NCBI GenBank assembly: GCA_945873105.1 | Contig: CAMCBW010000015.1 | Coordinates: 45,266 to 109,265 of the forward strand | Length of the DNA stretch: 64,000 nt | Direction of reading: 5' to 3' | From: Tangfeifania diversioriginum | GTDB taxonomy: Bacteria > Bacteroidota > Bacteroidia > Bacteroidales > Prolixibacteraceae | Shown: positions 16,233-25,813 of the stretch, one piece after another | How positions within the stretch are numbered: position 1 is the first letter of the stretch | Layout: every line of letters starts with the position of its first letter | The notes under the pieces: generated by a model | What the model saw: the letters and a program-made list of their open reading frames with translations, nothing else | What the model was told of the DNA's origin: nothing | The model's database searches: none | Translations under genes and position numbers: made by a program

Positions 16233-17027
16233 ATGGCACTTATGAGAAGGGATGAGGTAAAAGAGATTTTCGGTAGGTTACTAAATATCATGGATGAACT
16301 GCGGGAGAAATGTCCCTGGGATCGCGAACAAACCAATGAAACACTCCGCAAACTTACCATTGAGGAGGTATATGAACTTGGTGATGCTGTCTTGGAAAAC
16401 AATGTCCTGGAAATCAGGAAGGAGCTGGGTGATATTTTGCTCCACATCGTGTTTTATGCAAAAATAGGGGAGGAGAAGGGTCAATTTGACATCGGTGATG
16501 TGATGAATAATCTGATAGACAAATTGGTATATCGTCATCCGCATGTTTTTGGCACAATTGAAGCTAAGGATTCGGAACAAGTAATCCAAAACTGGGAAAA
16601 TCTGAAATTGGTTGAAAAGGGTGGAAACAAACGTGTATTGGAGGGTGTACCCAAAGCATTGCCAGCACTTGTTAAGGCCAACAGGATCCAGGAAAAGGTG
16701 AGAGGAGTGGGTTTTGACTGGGAGTTTAAGGAACAAGTATGGGACAAAGTGAAGGAAGAGTTGGCTGAATTGGAGGTTGAAATGAAGGCCGGCAAAAAAT
16801 TGGAGATGGAGAAAGAGTTTGGTGACCTTATTTTCTCCATGGTAAATGTAGCCAGATTGTATGGTATTGACCCGGAAAGTGCACTGGAAAGAACCAACCA
16901 GAAATTTATCAGAAGATTTAACTATCTCGAAGATAATACCTTGTTAAAAGGAAAATCTCTTCAAGAGATGACTCTTGAAGAGATGGATGTTTATTGGAAC
17001 GAAGCCAAAAAGTTCGACAAAAACTAA
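16233..17027 (+). CDS. mazG: MazG nucleoside triphosphate pyrophosphohydrolase
   Basis: Hydrolyses (d)NTPs to monophosphate and pyrophosphate; a cytoplasmic house-cleaning enzyme. 264 residues with two all-alpha MazG domains. In the first, CPWDREQT (about 28-35) and the metal-binding EExxE-12-28-ExxD pattern EEVYELGDAVLE with ELGDILLHIVF (about 45-76) are visible. The second carries EELAELEVEMK and EKEFGDLIFSMVNVARL (about 172-209). ATG 16242 is an alternative start. A weak promoter-like TATCTTAG precedes it. Converges with clpC, whose stop is three bases after its own. Confidence 0.95.
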   Translation: MALMRRDEVKEIFGRLLNIMDELREKCPWDREQTNETLRKLTIEEVYELGDAVLENNVLEIRKELGDILLHIVFYAKIGEEKGQFDIGDVMNNLIDKLVYRHPHVFGTIEAKDSEQVIQNWENLKLVEKGGNKRVLEGVPKALPALVKANRIQEKVRGVGFDWEFKEQVWDKVKEELAELEVEMKAGKKLEMEKEFGDLIFSMVNVARLYGIDPESALERTNQKFIRRFNYLEDNTLLKGKSLQEMTLEEMDVYWNEAKKFDKN

Positions 17028-17030
17028 GGT

Positions 17031-19601
17031 CTATCCCAAAGTTCCGGCTGGCAATTCCGGCAATGTGGAGTTTTCATCCGGTTTGGTTTGTTGGATGATT
17101 TTGGCAATTATCTTATCTTTTGCCTCATTCAACTCAACCGAAATGGTATCACCCTCCGCAATTTCACTGCCAATAATTACCTCTGCAATTTCGTCTTCCA
17201 AATATTTTTGGATGGCGCGTTTCAGCGGCCTGGCGCCAAACTGTGGGTCAAATCCCTTTTCGGAGATAAAATCCTTAGCATCGTCTGAGATATACAACTT
17301 GTATTTCAGTGCCTCAATTCGTTGATAGAATCCTTTCAGTTCAATGTCAATAATTTGATTTATATGTATTTTTTCCAAAGAATTGAACATGACAACATCG
17401 TCCACACGATTCAGGAATTCAGGAGCAAAGGCTCGTTTTAGTGCTTTTTGAATGACATATTTGTTGTGTTCATTCTCATCTTCCGGCGATGTCCTTGTAT
17501 TGAAACCAACACCCTGTCCAAAATCTTTCAATTGTCTGGTTCCGATATTTGAGGTCATGATCAGAATGGTATTTCTAAAATCAATTTTTCTCCCCAGGCT
17601 ATCTGTCAAACGACCTTCATCCATCACCTGAAGCAAGATATTGAACACATCAGGATGCGCTTTTTCTATCTCATCCAGCAGAATGACTGCGTAGGGCTTT
17701 CTCCTTACTTTTTCTGTCAATTGTCCCCCTTCCTCATACCCGACATATCCGGGAGGTGCTCCTACCAATCTCGATACAGAAAATTTCTCCATGTACTCAC
17801 TCATATCTACCCGAATCAGGGCATCGGTGGTGTCGAAAAGATATTGAGCCAATACTTTGGCCAATTGTGTCTTACCAACCCCTGTCGGACCAAGAAAAAT
17901 AAATGAGCCAATCGGTTTGTTTGGATCCTTAAGCCCAGCCCTGTTCCTTTGAATGGCTTTGGTAATTTTTTCCACCGCTTCATCCTGGCCGATGATGTTC
18001 TTCTTCATGTCATTGTACATCACCTGAAGTCGCTTACCTTCAGCCTGGGCAATCTTTTGAACAGGAATGCCTGACATCATGGCCACAATATCAGCTACCT
18101 GGGGCTCATCCACTATTTCACGGTGACTTTCCAGCTCGCGCTCCCAGAGCTCCTTTTCCTTTTCTACCAGGGAGAGAAGGTTTTTTTCATTGTCACGGTA
18201 GCTGGCAGCCAATTCAAAATTCTGTCCTTTTACAGCCAGAATCTTCGATGCCCGAACCTCTTCTATCTTCTCCTCCAATTTAATGATGCGCTCAGGAACG
18301 GTAATGTTTGAAATATGCACCCTGGAACCAGATTCATCGAGTGCATCGATCGCCTTATCAGGAAGGTGACGGTCGGAGATGTATCTGGCTGTGAGCTTGA
18401 CGCAGGCCTCAATTGCTTCCTTGGTGTAGGTAACATTGTGATGGTCCTCATACCGTTCCTTGATGTTGTGCAATATCTCAATGGTCTCTTCTACCGAAGT
18501 GGGCTCAACCAATACTTTCTGAAATCTCCTTTCCAGAGCACCATCTTTTTCGATGTGTTGCCTGTATTCATCAAGCGTGGTGGCACCGATACACTGGATG
18601 TCTCCTCTGGCAAGTGCAGGTTTTAACATATTGGCAGCATCCAGCGAGCCGGTAGCTCCTCCTGCTCCAACTATGGTATGTATCTCATCAATGAACAAGA
18701 TAATGTTGTCCACTTTGGCTAGTTCATTGAGAATTGCCTTCATACGCTCCTCAAACTGCCCCCTGTATTTCGTGCCTGCAACGATTGAGGCCAGATCAAG
18801 ACTTATTACCCGCTTGTCAAAGAGAATTCTGGATACTTTACGTTGAGAAATTCGCAAGGCTAATCCTTCTACGATGGCTGATTTTCCAACTCCCGGCTCA
18901 CCTATTAAAACTGGATTATTCTTTTTTCTCCTGCTAAGAATCTGGGCAATTCGCTGAATCTCATTCTCCCTGCCAACTATAGGATCCAAACTGCCTTCCA
19001 TGGCAGCCTTTGTGATATCTACCCCGAAATTGTCCAATACCGGGGTATCGGTTTTCGGATTGGTATTTCCTTTTTGACTCTGCGTGGATCCAGCGGACGA
19101 TCCGCTACTCCGCCCGAACATATCTTCTTGATCATCACCTTCTTCTGGAAAATCTGATTTATTTTCCACACGCGATAGTTCTATGATCTTATTTTTTACC
19201 TCATCGTAATTCAAATCATTCTTTTTAAATATTTCGAATACCAAACCATCTTTCTCTTTTAAAATGGCCAAAAGCAGATGACCGGTATTTACAGTGTCCT
19301 CATTCAAGGATCTGGCTTCGAGGAAGACAATTTTCAGCGATCTTTCTGTATTTTTTAGCAGGGGAATACTTGAATCCATAGGTAATGAATTGCCTTTTCT
19401 CAGATGCAATTCAATTTCGTTTCGGATTGAAGTAAAGTCTAAACCCAATTGTTTCATGGTATCTACAGCAATACCTTCTCCATCCCGGAGTATTCCTAAG
19501 AACAGATGCTCAGTGCTGATGTGATCATTTCCCAGCCGAATTGCCTCTTCTCTGCTATAGGTCAAAACATCTTTAATTCTTGGCGAAAATTTTGAATCCA
19601 T
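17031..19601 (-). CDS. clpC: Clp protease ATP-binding subunit ClpC
   Basis: AAA+ unfoldase that feeds proteins to ClpP and disassembles aggregates. 856 residues: double Clp-N domain (1-145), a 30-residue acidic/serine linker, AAA-1 with Walker A GEPGVGKS at 234-241, a middle coiled coil with UVR-like sequence ([20 protein letters not shown], about 430-449), and AAA-2 with Walker A GPTGVGKT near 575 and [14 protein letters not shown]alker B. A C-terminal D2-small domain follows. ClpP is not in the window. The likely promoter at 19785-19812 gives a leader of roughly 175 bases. Confidence 0.96.
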   Translation of the reverse strand: MDSKFSPRIKDVLTYSREEAIRLGNDHISTEHLFLGILRDGEGIAVDTMKQLGLDFTSIRNEIELHLRKGNSLPMDSSIPLLKNTERSLKIVFLEARSLNEDTVNTGHLLLAILKEKDGLVFEIFKKNDLNYDEVKNKIIELSRVENKSDFPEEGDDQEDMFGRSSGSSAGSTQSQKGNTNPKTDTPVLDNFGVDITKAAMEGSLDPIVGRENEIQRIAQILSRRKKNNPVLIGEPGVGKSAIVEGLALRISQRKVSRILFDKRVISLDLASIVAGTKYRGQFEERMKAILNELAKVDNIILFIDEIHTIVGAGGATGSLDAANMLKPALARGDIQCIGATTLDEYRQHIEKDGALERRFQKVLVEPTSVEETIEILHNIKERYEDHHNVTYTKEAIEACVKLTARYISDRHLPDKAIDALDESGSRVHISNITVPERIIKLEEKIEEVRASKILAVKGQNFELAASYRDNEKNLLSLVEKEKELWERELESHREIVDEPQVADIVAMMSGIPVQKIAQAEGKRLQVMYNDMKKNIIGQDEAVEKITKAIQRNRAGLKDPNKPIGSFIFLGPTGVGKTQLAKVLAQYLFDTTDALIRVDMSEYMEKFSVSRLVGAPPGYVGYEEGGQLTEKVRRKPYAVILLDEIEKAHPDVFNILLQVMDEGRLTDSLGRKIDFRNTILIMTSNIGTRQLKDFGQGVGFNTRTSPEDENEHNKYVIQKALKRAFAPEFLNRVDDVVMFNSLEKIHINQIIDIELKGFYQRIEALKYKLYISDDAKDFISEKGFDPQFGARPLKRAIQKYLEDEIAEVIIGSEIAEGDTISVELNEAKDKIIAKIIQQTKPDENSTLPELPAGTLG

Positions 19602-19784
19602 TTTGCTTTTTTAATTTCTTTACTTCAAAAATCGTTCCTTCAACAAAATAACAAAAAAAATCAATTAAAACAATCACTTGATTTGGGTAATTACAACAAT
19701 CTTTGAGGTTAAAAAAAAATATATATTATTGATATTTAATGGTTTGATAATATTTTATGCCAAGTAAAAATATTTTTTTTAGGG

Positions 19785-19812
19785 CAAAGATACGCTTGCC
19801 AATTTGTCACAA
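19785..19812 (-). promoter_or_regulatory. Candidate clpC promoter
   Basis: On the minus strand TTG (19812-19810), 17 bases, TATCTTTG (19792-19785). Expected start near 19778, about 177 bases upstream of the clpC ATG. I found no inverted repeat of the CtsR or CIRCE type in the leader. Confidence 0.55.
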
Positions 19813-19867
19813 CCAATAAGCATTTTAAATACGAATGAAATTAGCTATTTTAGGGTGGGGTTATTCC

Positions 19868-19895
19868 TTGAATAACTTTAAAATGATTATTTTTG
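19868..19895 (+). promoter_or_regulatory. Candidate gyrA promoter
   Basis: TTG at 19868-19870, 17 bases, TATTTTTG at 19888-19895; expected start near 19902, about 34 bases before the gyrA ATG at 19936. The remaining AT-rich sequence between clpC and gyrA shows nothing else. Confidence 0.55.
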
Positions 19896-19935
19896 TGATG
19901 GTTTTTTAACTAATTTAAATACAAACAAGATATAT

Positions 19936-22461
19936 ATGTCTGATTTAGAGAGAATTATTCCGATTAATATTGAAGAGCAAATGAAAACCGCTTACATTGA
20001 TTATTCAATGTCAGTTATTGTTTCAAGAGCTCTCCCCGATGTACGTGATGGGTTAAAGCCTGTTCATCGTAGGGTATTGTTCGGAATGAGCGAGTTAGGT
20101 AATTTTTCAAACAGACCTTATAAAAAATCCGCCAGGATAGTGGGGGAGGTATTGGGTAAGTATCATCCTCATGGAGACTCCTCCGTTTACTATGCCATGG
20201 TCCGTATGGCTCAATTATGGTCTTTGCGATATCCACTGATTGATGGCCAGGGTAACTTTGGTTCTGTAGATGGAGATAGTCCGGCTGCCATGCGTTATAC
20301 GGAAGCCCGCCTGAAAAAAATTGCAGAGGAGGCGTTGGCTGATTTGGAAAAAAATACGGTTGAATTCCAACCTAACTTTGATGAATCTCTGTCTGAACCA
20401 ACTGTTCTTCCTACAAAATTCCCCAACCTATTGATCAATGGAACTTCCGGAATCGCTGTGGGAATGGCAACCAATATGCCCCCACACAACCTGCCGGATA
20501 CTATTGAAGCCATTATTGCCTACATTGATGATCCGGATGTTTCTATTAATGTGCTGATTGATAAAATTAAAGCACCTGATTTTCCTACCGGAGGAATCAT
20601 TTATGGATATGCTGGGGTTCGTGAAGCTTTTGAAACAGGCAGGGGTAGAATTGTCGTTCGAGGCCGCGCAGAGATTGAGACGACTGAAAGTGGTCGTGAG
20701 AAATTGATCATTACAGAAATTCCTTATATGGTTAATAAGGCTGAAATGATTATCAAAATTGCTGAGATGGTCAATGAAAAGAAAATTGACGGGATTAGCA
20801 ACATCAACGATGAGTCTGACCGAACAGGAATGAGGATTGTCATCGATATCAAACGTGATGAGATGGCAAGTGTGGTCTTAAACAAACTATACAAGTTTAC
20901 AGCTCTCCAAACAGCCTTCAATGTGAACAACATTGCGCTGGTCAAAGGAAGACCACAAATGCTTAACCTAAAGGATCTGATCCATTACTTCGTTGAACAC
21001 CGACACGAAGTGGTTATCCGCAGAACCCAATATGATTTGGATCAGGCAGAAAAAAAAGCACATATTCTTAGAGGACTGATTATTGCTATTGACAATTTGG
21101 ATGCTGTAATTGCAATAATCAGGGCTGCCAAAACTCCGGATGAAGCACGGGAAAATCTGTGTTCCAATTTTGATCTCGATGATATCCAGGCTCGTGCCAT
21201 ACTGGACTTGCGTTTGCAAAAACTTACTGGTCTTGAACGTGACAAGATTCATCAGGATTATACAGAATTGTGTAAAATGATTGAATGGTACAAACAAGTA
21301 CTAGCAGAAGAGCCGTTGCGCATGCAAATCATCAAAGATGAACTTCTGGAGATAAAAACACTATACGGGGATGAACGAAGAACAGAGATTGTCTATGCTT
21401 CAGAAGAGTTTAATCCTGAAGACTTCTACGCCGATGAGGATATGGTTATTACCATTTCACACATGGGTTACATTAAGCGTACACCGCTAACTGAATTTAG
21501 AACCCAGTCAAGGGGCGGGATAGGATCCAAGGGATCCAGTACAAGGGATGAAGACTTCCTTGAGCACATGTTTATAGCGACCATGCACAATACCCTTCTA
21601 TTGTTTACTGAAAAGGGTAAGTGTTTTTGGTTAAAAGTCTATGAAATTCCTGAAGGAACCAAGGTTTCAAAAGGCAGAGCTATTCAGAATCTTATCAGTA
21701 TTGAACCGGATGATCAGGTGAGGGCTTATATCAATGTTAAGTCTTTAAAGGACGAAGAGTACATTAACAACAATTATATTATACTTTGTACCAAGAAGGG
21801 AACAATTAAGAAAACTTCCCTGGAAGCTTATTCAAGACCAAGACAGAATGGCGTAAATGCTATTACCATCAGGGAAAACGATCAATTATTGGAAGCCAGG
21901 TTAACCAATGGTGAGAACGAAATGATGCTAGCGGTCAAATCAGGTAAGGCCATCAGGTTTCATGAAAGCCATGCCAGGGCAATTGGTCGTACAGCTTCGG
22001 GAGTAAGGGGTATCACACTTGGAAGTGAAAGTGATGAATTGGTTGGCATGGTTTGTGTTGCCAACGAGGAAGATGATATATTGGTTGTTTCAGAACATGG
22101 CTATGGCAAAAGGTCCAAAATTGAGGATTACCGTGTTACCAATAGGGGAGGGAAGGGCGTTAAAACCATCAATGTTACTGAGAAGACAGGTGCCTTGGTC
22201 TCTATTAAAAATGTTACCGATGGAGATGATCTGATGATTATAACTGAAGCTGGTGTTACAATCAGGTTGCCTGTTGGAGAAATTAGAATGACTGGCAGAG
22301 CTGCACAAGGGGTGAAATTAATCAATCTCAGGGAAGATGACAGGATAGCATCTGTAGCCAGAGTAGAGATTACTGAAATTGATGAAGTTATTTTGGATGC
22401 AGTAGAGGATTTGCAAGAAAATGATATTGAAGAAGATAAGATTGAAGATAATCTCAATTAG
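19936..22461 (+). CDS. gyrA: DNA gyrase subunit A
   Basis: Breakage-reunion subunit of type IIA topoisomerase. 841 residues; the catalytic tyrosine is Tyr121 in [10 protein letters not shown], the quinolone region is [19 protein letters not shown] (75-93), and six C-terminal beta-propeller blades carry a GyrA-box-like [10 protein letters not shown]. The residue equivalent to E. coli Asp87 is Tyr here, a non-acidic residue as commonly seen in this phylum. The C-terminus is acidic (about 35 residues rich in Asp and Glu), as in many gyrases. A TPR gene follows after 29 bases on the same strand. Confidence 0.98.
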   Translation: MSDLERIIPINIEEQMKTAYIDYSMSVIVSRALPDVRDGLKPVHRRVLFGMSELGNFSNRPYKKSARIVGEVLGKYHPHGDSSVYYAMVRMAQLWSLRYPLIDGQGNFGSVDGDSPAAMRYTEARLKKIAEEALADLEKNTVEFQPNFDESLSEPTVLPTKFPNLLINGTSGIAVGMATNMPPHNLPDTIEAIIAYIDDPDVSINVLIDKIKAPDFPTGGIIYGYAGVREAFETGRGRIVVRGRAEIETTESGREKLIITEIPYMVNKAEMIIKIAEMVNEKKIDGISNINDESDRTGMRIVIDIKRDEMASVVLNKLYKFTALQTAFNVNNIALVKGRPQMLNLKDLIHYFVEHRHEVVIRRTQYDLDQAEKKAHILRGLIIAIDNLDAVIAIIRAAKTPDEARENLCSNFDLDDIQARAILDLRLQKLTGLERDKIHQDYTELCKMIEWYKQVLAEEPLRMQIIKDELLEIKTLYGDERRTEIVYASEEFNPEDFYADEDMVITISHMGYIKRTPLTEFRTQSRGGIGSKGSSTRDEDFLEHMFIATMHNTLLLFTEKGKCFWLKVYEIPEGTKVSKGRAIQNLISIEPDDQVRAYINVKSLKDEEYINNNYIILCTKKGTIKKTSLEAYSRPRQNGVNAITIRENDQLLEARLTNGENEMMLAVKSGKAIRFHESHARAIGRTASGVRGITLGSESDELVGMVCVANEEDDILVVSEHGYGKRSKIEDYRVTNRGGKGVKTINVTEKTGALVSIKNVTDGDDLMIITEAGVTIRLPVGEIRMTGRAAQGVKLINLREDDRIASVARVEITEIDEVILDAVEDLQENDIEEDKIEDNLN

Positions 22462-22490
22462 TAATAATTTAAAATCAAAAATTGTTTGTA

Positions 22491-23648
22491 ATGAAAAAGA
22501 TTCTTTTAGTAGTGATCCTGCTCACAGTGAACGGCTTATTGTTTGCTCAAAAAGGAAAGGTCAGCAGTGCTATTTCTTACAAGGAGAGTGGTAAGTTGGA
22601 CAAAGCTTGGGAAGCAATACAAGAAGCGATCAATCCTGCCAATCCCAAATCAGAAAAATCAATTAATTGGCCCGACAGTTGGGAAGCAAGGGGCGAAATC
22701 CTTGAAGCAATTTACAAATCACAGGACGAGAATTATAAAAAACTTGTAGAAAATCCGCTCGAGGAAGCCTATAAGTCTTTTATGAAGGCGATAGAACTGG
22801 ATCCCAAAGGAGGTAGTCCTGCATTGAAGATTAAGTTGCTAAGTAGTTTTATACCAACACTTTCAAATGCTGCAATAGAAGCGTTTACAGCACAGAAATA
22901 CGAGCAATCCAGCGATTATTTCGAAAAAGTTCTGAATATTGAGGCTGCACCGCTTTTTAAAGCAGACAATACTATTGATACAGCTATCATGTACAATACA
23001 GGTTTGGCCTCTATGAATGCCAAGCAATATGATAAAGCTATCAAATATTTTACATTGACTGCGCAACATGGATACAATCCTGGTTCATCCTATTCCCAGA
23101 TTATTAGTGCTTACCAGCAAAAAGGGGATACCCTTGCTTCTGTAAATATTATGAAGGAAGCGTTTAACAAATATCCTGAAGATCAAAGTATTTTGGTTCA
23201 GTTAATTAACTACTATATTACTACAGGAAAAATCGAAGATGCCATAACCTATCTAGATAAAGCTATTGCAAAAGAGAAAGATAACCCATCTTTTTACTTG
23301 GCCAAGGGTATTGCACTCGACAAGTTAGGTCGTCAGGATGATGCCATCAAAGAGTATGAACTTGCAATAAAAGTGAAGGCTGATTATGCGGATGCATATT
23401 ACAACATAGGTGTGATCTACTTCAACAGAGGAGTTAAACAATTTGATGTTGCTAATGCTGTTCCAACCAATGAGCAGGCGAAATTTGAAGCTGAAAAGAA
23501 AAAATCTGATGATGAATTCGCTAAGGCTGTCCCGTTTCTGGAGAAAGCAGTTGAATACAATCCCAAAGATACCTATATCAAAGATCAATTAAAGAATTTA
23601 TACTATCGTTTGAAAATGATGGATAAGTTTGAAAGCATGAATAAGTAA
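22491..23648 (+). CDS. Exported tetratricopeptide-repeat protein
   Basis: 385 residues from ATG 22491, preferred over the ATG three codons upstream because it begins a clean signal peptide MKKILLVVILLTVNGLLFA, cleaved before QKGK. The rest is alpha-helical TPR sequence; clear repeats include AIMYNTGLASMNAKQYDKAIKYF near residue 165, IEDAITYLDKAIAKEKDNP near 247 and DDAIKEYELAIKVKADYADAYYNIGVIYF near 282 (all in part). TPR proteins are periplasmic scaffolds; the partner is not known. It follows gyrA closely and ends with a hairpin at 23651-23680. Confidence 0.85.
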   Translation: MKKILLVVILLTVNGLLFAQKGKVSSAISYKESGKLDKAWEAIQEAINPANPKSEKSINWPDSWEARGEILEAIYKSQDENYKKLVENPLEEAYKSFMKAIELDPKGGSPALKIKLLSSFIPTLSNAAIEAFTAQKYEQSSDYFEKVLNIEAAPLFKADNTIDTAIMYNTGLASMNAKQYDKAIKYFTLTAQHGYNPGSSYSQIISAYQQKGDTLASVNIMKEAFNKYPEDQSILVQLINYYITTGKIEDAITYLDKAIAKEKDNPSFYLAKGIALDKLGRQDDAIKEYELAIKVKADYADAYYNIGVIYFNRGVKQFDVANAVPTNEQAKFEAEKKKSDDEFAKAVPFLEKAVEYNPKDTYIKDQLKNLYYRLKMMDKFESMNK

Positions 23649-23650
23649 CA

Positions 23651-23680
23651 GATAAAGGAGTCCTAAAAGGCTCCTTTATC
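23651..23680 (+). terminator. Hairpin terminator after the TPR gene
   Basis: GATAAAGGAG pairs perfectly with CTCCTTTATC around a ten-base loop, starting three bases after the stop codon. The following T-run is weak (TACC), so termination may be partly by the next hairpin. Confidence 0.6.
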
Positions 23681-23713
23681 TACCCTATTATTATTAAACA
23701 TAATATTAATTAT

Positions 23714-23740
23714 AAGACAATATGGAATATTGTCTTTCTC
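23714..23740 (-). terminator. Hairpin between convergent TPR and mgsA genes
   Basis: AAGACAATAT (23714-23723) pairs with ATATTGTCTT (23727-23736), three-base loop. It is the only strong hairpin beyond the mgsA stop and may terminate either strand; there is no long T-run. Confidence 0.4.
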
Positions 23741-23790
23741 CAGTCAAATAAAATTCAGAAGCACTATGACTTGGATTTTGTCGTAGCTCT

Positions 23791-24267
23791 CTAAATTATC
23801 CTGGATGTATATTCTGAATAATCAGTTACTATTGGATCATACTGCTGGTGGAATAATGGAGAAGAAATAATAAAATCCGCAGTTGACCGGTTTGAAGCTG
23901 TAGGAATATTGTACATAACAGCAATTCTTAGCAACGCTTTGACATCAACGTCATGTGGCTGTGGTTGCATTGGATCCCAAAAGAAAAAAAGCAAATCCAC
24001 ATTTCCCTCACATATCAAAGAACCCAACTGCTGATCGCCACCCAAAGGCCCTGATTTCAATCGTAATATTTCTGGCGGAACCGCATCATTCTCTTTGCAT
24101 TTATGCCGAATCGTTTCATCCACCAACCTACCTGTTGTTCCTGTACATATCATACTGTGCTGTGCAAGTTCCTTCCAGTTGTAGCTTACCCATTCGACCA
24201 TGTCGTTTTTGCGGTTATCATGTGCAACTATGGCAATTTTTTTCTTGGATTTCATTTTAGTTTTCAT
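23791..24267 (-). CDS. mgsA: Methylglyoxal synthase
   Basis: Converts dihydroxyacetone phosphate to methylglyoxal and phosphate, bypassing lower glycolysis. The start at ATG 24267 gives 158 residues (KIAIVAHDNRKNDM near the N-terminus); an upstream non-ATG start is less likely. Family motifs: AHDNRKNDM, ICTGTTGRLVDE, and LKSGPLGGDQQLGSLI, containing the phosphate-binding Thr/Gly loop and the catalytic Asp. The segment DLLFFFWDPMQPQPHDVDVKALLR follows in the usual place (in part). First of a set of loosely spaced minus-strand genes; 44 bases after the glucosaminidase gene. Confidence 0.95.
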   Translation of the reverse strand: MKTKMKSKKKIAIVAHDNRKNDMVEWVSYNWKELAQHSMICTGTTGRLVDETIRHKCKENDAVPPEILRLKSGPLGGDQQLGSLICEGNVDLLFFFWDPMQPQPHDVDVKALLRIAVMYNIPTASNRSTADFIISSPLFHQQYDPIVTDYSEYTSRII

Positions 24268-24311
24268 ATTGATTTCTTGGTGTAAAAAGTACATTTCTAA
24301 GGTGTTCTATC

Positions 24312-25196
24312 CTAAAAAACATTTCCTAAGTAACTCTTAATCAGTTGGAAATAGTTTATTCTGTATTTGAAATATTCCTTTTTTATAGTTACAAGATCAT
24401 ACTTTTCATAGTCATTTTTTCGAATTATGGATTCAACCAAGGAAGCATACTCGTCTGTTTCATGGTAATTCTTAAGTAAGTTTACCAATGCGATCGAAGA
24501 TCCCCTCTCCCATCGCTTTTTTCTGAATTTTTCATAGCTTGATAATCTGGCAGTGAAAAAATAATAGTGTTCAACTGATTGATTTATATCGCTATAGCTT
24601 CTATAATAGGCTTCTGTCTGCTGTTCCGGATTCAGGAATTTACGGCGCTGTTCCTCACTTGAAAAGGACATGATTCCAAAGGGATTGTTTGCTTTCGAAA
24701 AAACATTGGAAGTGCCCCAGCCAGACTCAAGAGTTGCCTGTGCCAATACCAGGCTGATTGGATGTGGGAAAAGTCTAATTTTTAGATCCTTAATTGATGT
24801 CGCATCATATTTCTGCATCATCTCCTTGAAAAATTGGAGATCCTCACTCCTGAGTGCATTTTTGTTAACCATTCTGCGCTCAATAAACTCTACATGACGC
24901 AACAGGTCCAACAATCTTTCATGTTCAATCACAATGGCAGGTAGCATGTAATTGATGAATACTATCTTTCTAATGCTATCGGGTATCGTGTCAAAATCAA
25001 GCGTTCCAAGATACTTTACTGGTTTTATGCTGTTTTGCTCCTGTAAAATTATGGATTGACTGCTTGTGACAGTAATTTCTTCAATATCAATGCGATATTC
25101 AGGATAAATATAATCAAAAGTAGAAATTTCGTTGATAACAACTGAAACGACAACCAGTAAAAGTACCAACAAGCTTACCTTAAGAGTCTTCAGCAT
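24312..25196 (-). CDS. Bax-like glucosaminidase-domain membrane protein
   Basis: Putative peptidoglycan N-acetylglucosaminidase anchored in the inner membrane. From ATG 25196 the protein has 294 residues, beginning with MLKTLKVSLLVLLLVVVSVV, an uncleaved anchor. The catalytic core HPISLVLAQATLESGWGTS (about 148-166) carries the Glu of the lysozyme-like fold, followed by FSKANNPFGIMSF. A later SYDINQSVEHYYFF-like region (SYSDINQSVEHYYFF, near 203-217) is typical of the Bax/FlgJ group. It lies 62 bases after flavodoxin on the same strand. Role in cell-wall turnover is inferred. Confidence 0.88.
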   Translation of the reverse strand: MLKTLKVSLLVLLLVVVSVVINEISTFDYIYPEYRIDIEEITVTSSQSIILQEQNSIKPVKYLGTLDFDTIPDSIRKIVFINYMLPAIVIEHERLLDLLRHVEFIERRMVNKNALRSEDLQFFKEMMQKYDATSIKDLKIRLFPHPISLVLAQATLESGWGTSNVFSKANNPFGIMSFSSEEQRRKFLNPEQQTEAYYRSYSDINQSVEHYYFFTARLSSYEKFRKKRWERGSSIALVNLLKNYHETDEYASLVESIIRKNDYEKYDLVTIKKEYFKYRINYFQLIKSYLGNVF

Positions 25197-25258
25197 GAAT
25201 AATGTATAGGCATTTGTTTGCCTTTTAATTGCCAAAGGTAGGAAATAAAGCGAAATGC

Positions 25259-25765
25259 TTAGCCTAATTCATTTTCAAGTTGTCTGGTCCAGTTTTGTAC
25301 CCGCTCATCGGTTAATTTAGATTGATTTTCCTGATCCAGCAACAAGCCAATTAATACATTGTCTCTTAATGCTTTGGATGATTCGAAAGAGTACCCAATG
25401 TTGCTCGTAAATCCAACGATATCAGCTCCTTTCGCCGCAAATATGTCTGCTAGAATTCCAACCGCATCACAAAAATTTTCAGGATAATTTTTCTGATCTC
25501 CTAACCCGAATAATGCCATTTTCTTGCTTCTAAGATCGAGTTGTTCCAACGCGGGCAAAAGCTCATCCCAATAATTGGGCAATTCTCCGTCGAACCAGGT
25601 CGGTACACTTAAAATATATGCGTCATAGAGCAGGAAATCATTCGCTTTGCTAACTTCTACATTCAAAAGGACTGTTTCGAAACTCGCCATTTGATCGGCA
25701 ATTTTTAACGCGATTTTTGCTGACTTGGTGGAATTGAAACTATAAACGATGGCTACTTTTTTCAT
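25259..25765 (-). CDS. fldA: Flavodoxin
   Basis: Small FMN-binding electron carrier of the cytoplasm, 168 residues. The FMN phosphate loop is SFNSTKSAKIA (9-19), a variant of TGNTEKIA; the isoalloxazine loops are PTWFDGELPNYWDELLPAL (near 55-73) and GLGDQKNYPENFCDAVG (near 90-106). The insertion after the fifth strand makes it a long-chain flavodoxin. It lies 48 bases downstream of the E1 gene on the same strand; flavodoxin can serve pyruvate oxidoreductases or methionine synthase, neither of which is in the window. Confidence 0.92.
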   Translation of the reverse strand: MKKVAIVYSFNSTKSAKIALKIADQMASFETVLLNVEVSKANDFLLYDAYILSVPTWFDGELPNYWDELLPALEQLDLRSKKMALFGLGDQKNYPENFCDAVGILADIFAAKGADIVGFTSNIGYSFESSKALRDNVLIGLLLDQENQSKLTDERVQNWTRQLENELG

Positions 25766-25813
25766 TGTATTTGCAATTTTATATTGGCTTCAAAATAGAT
25801 CGATACGAATTAA

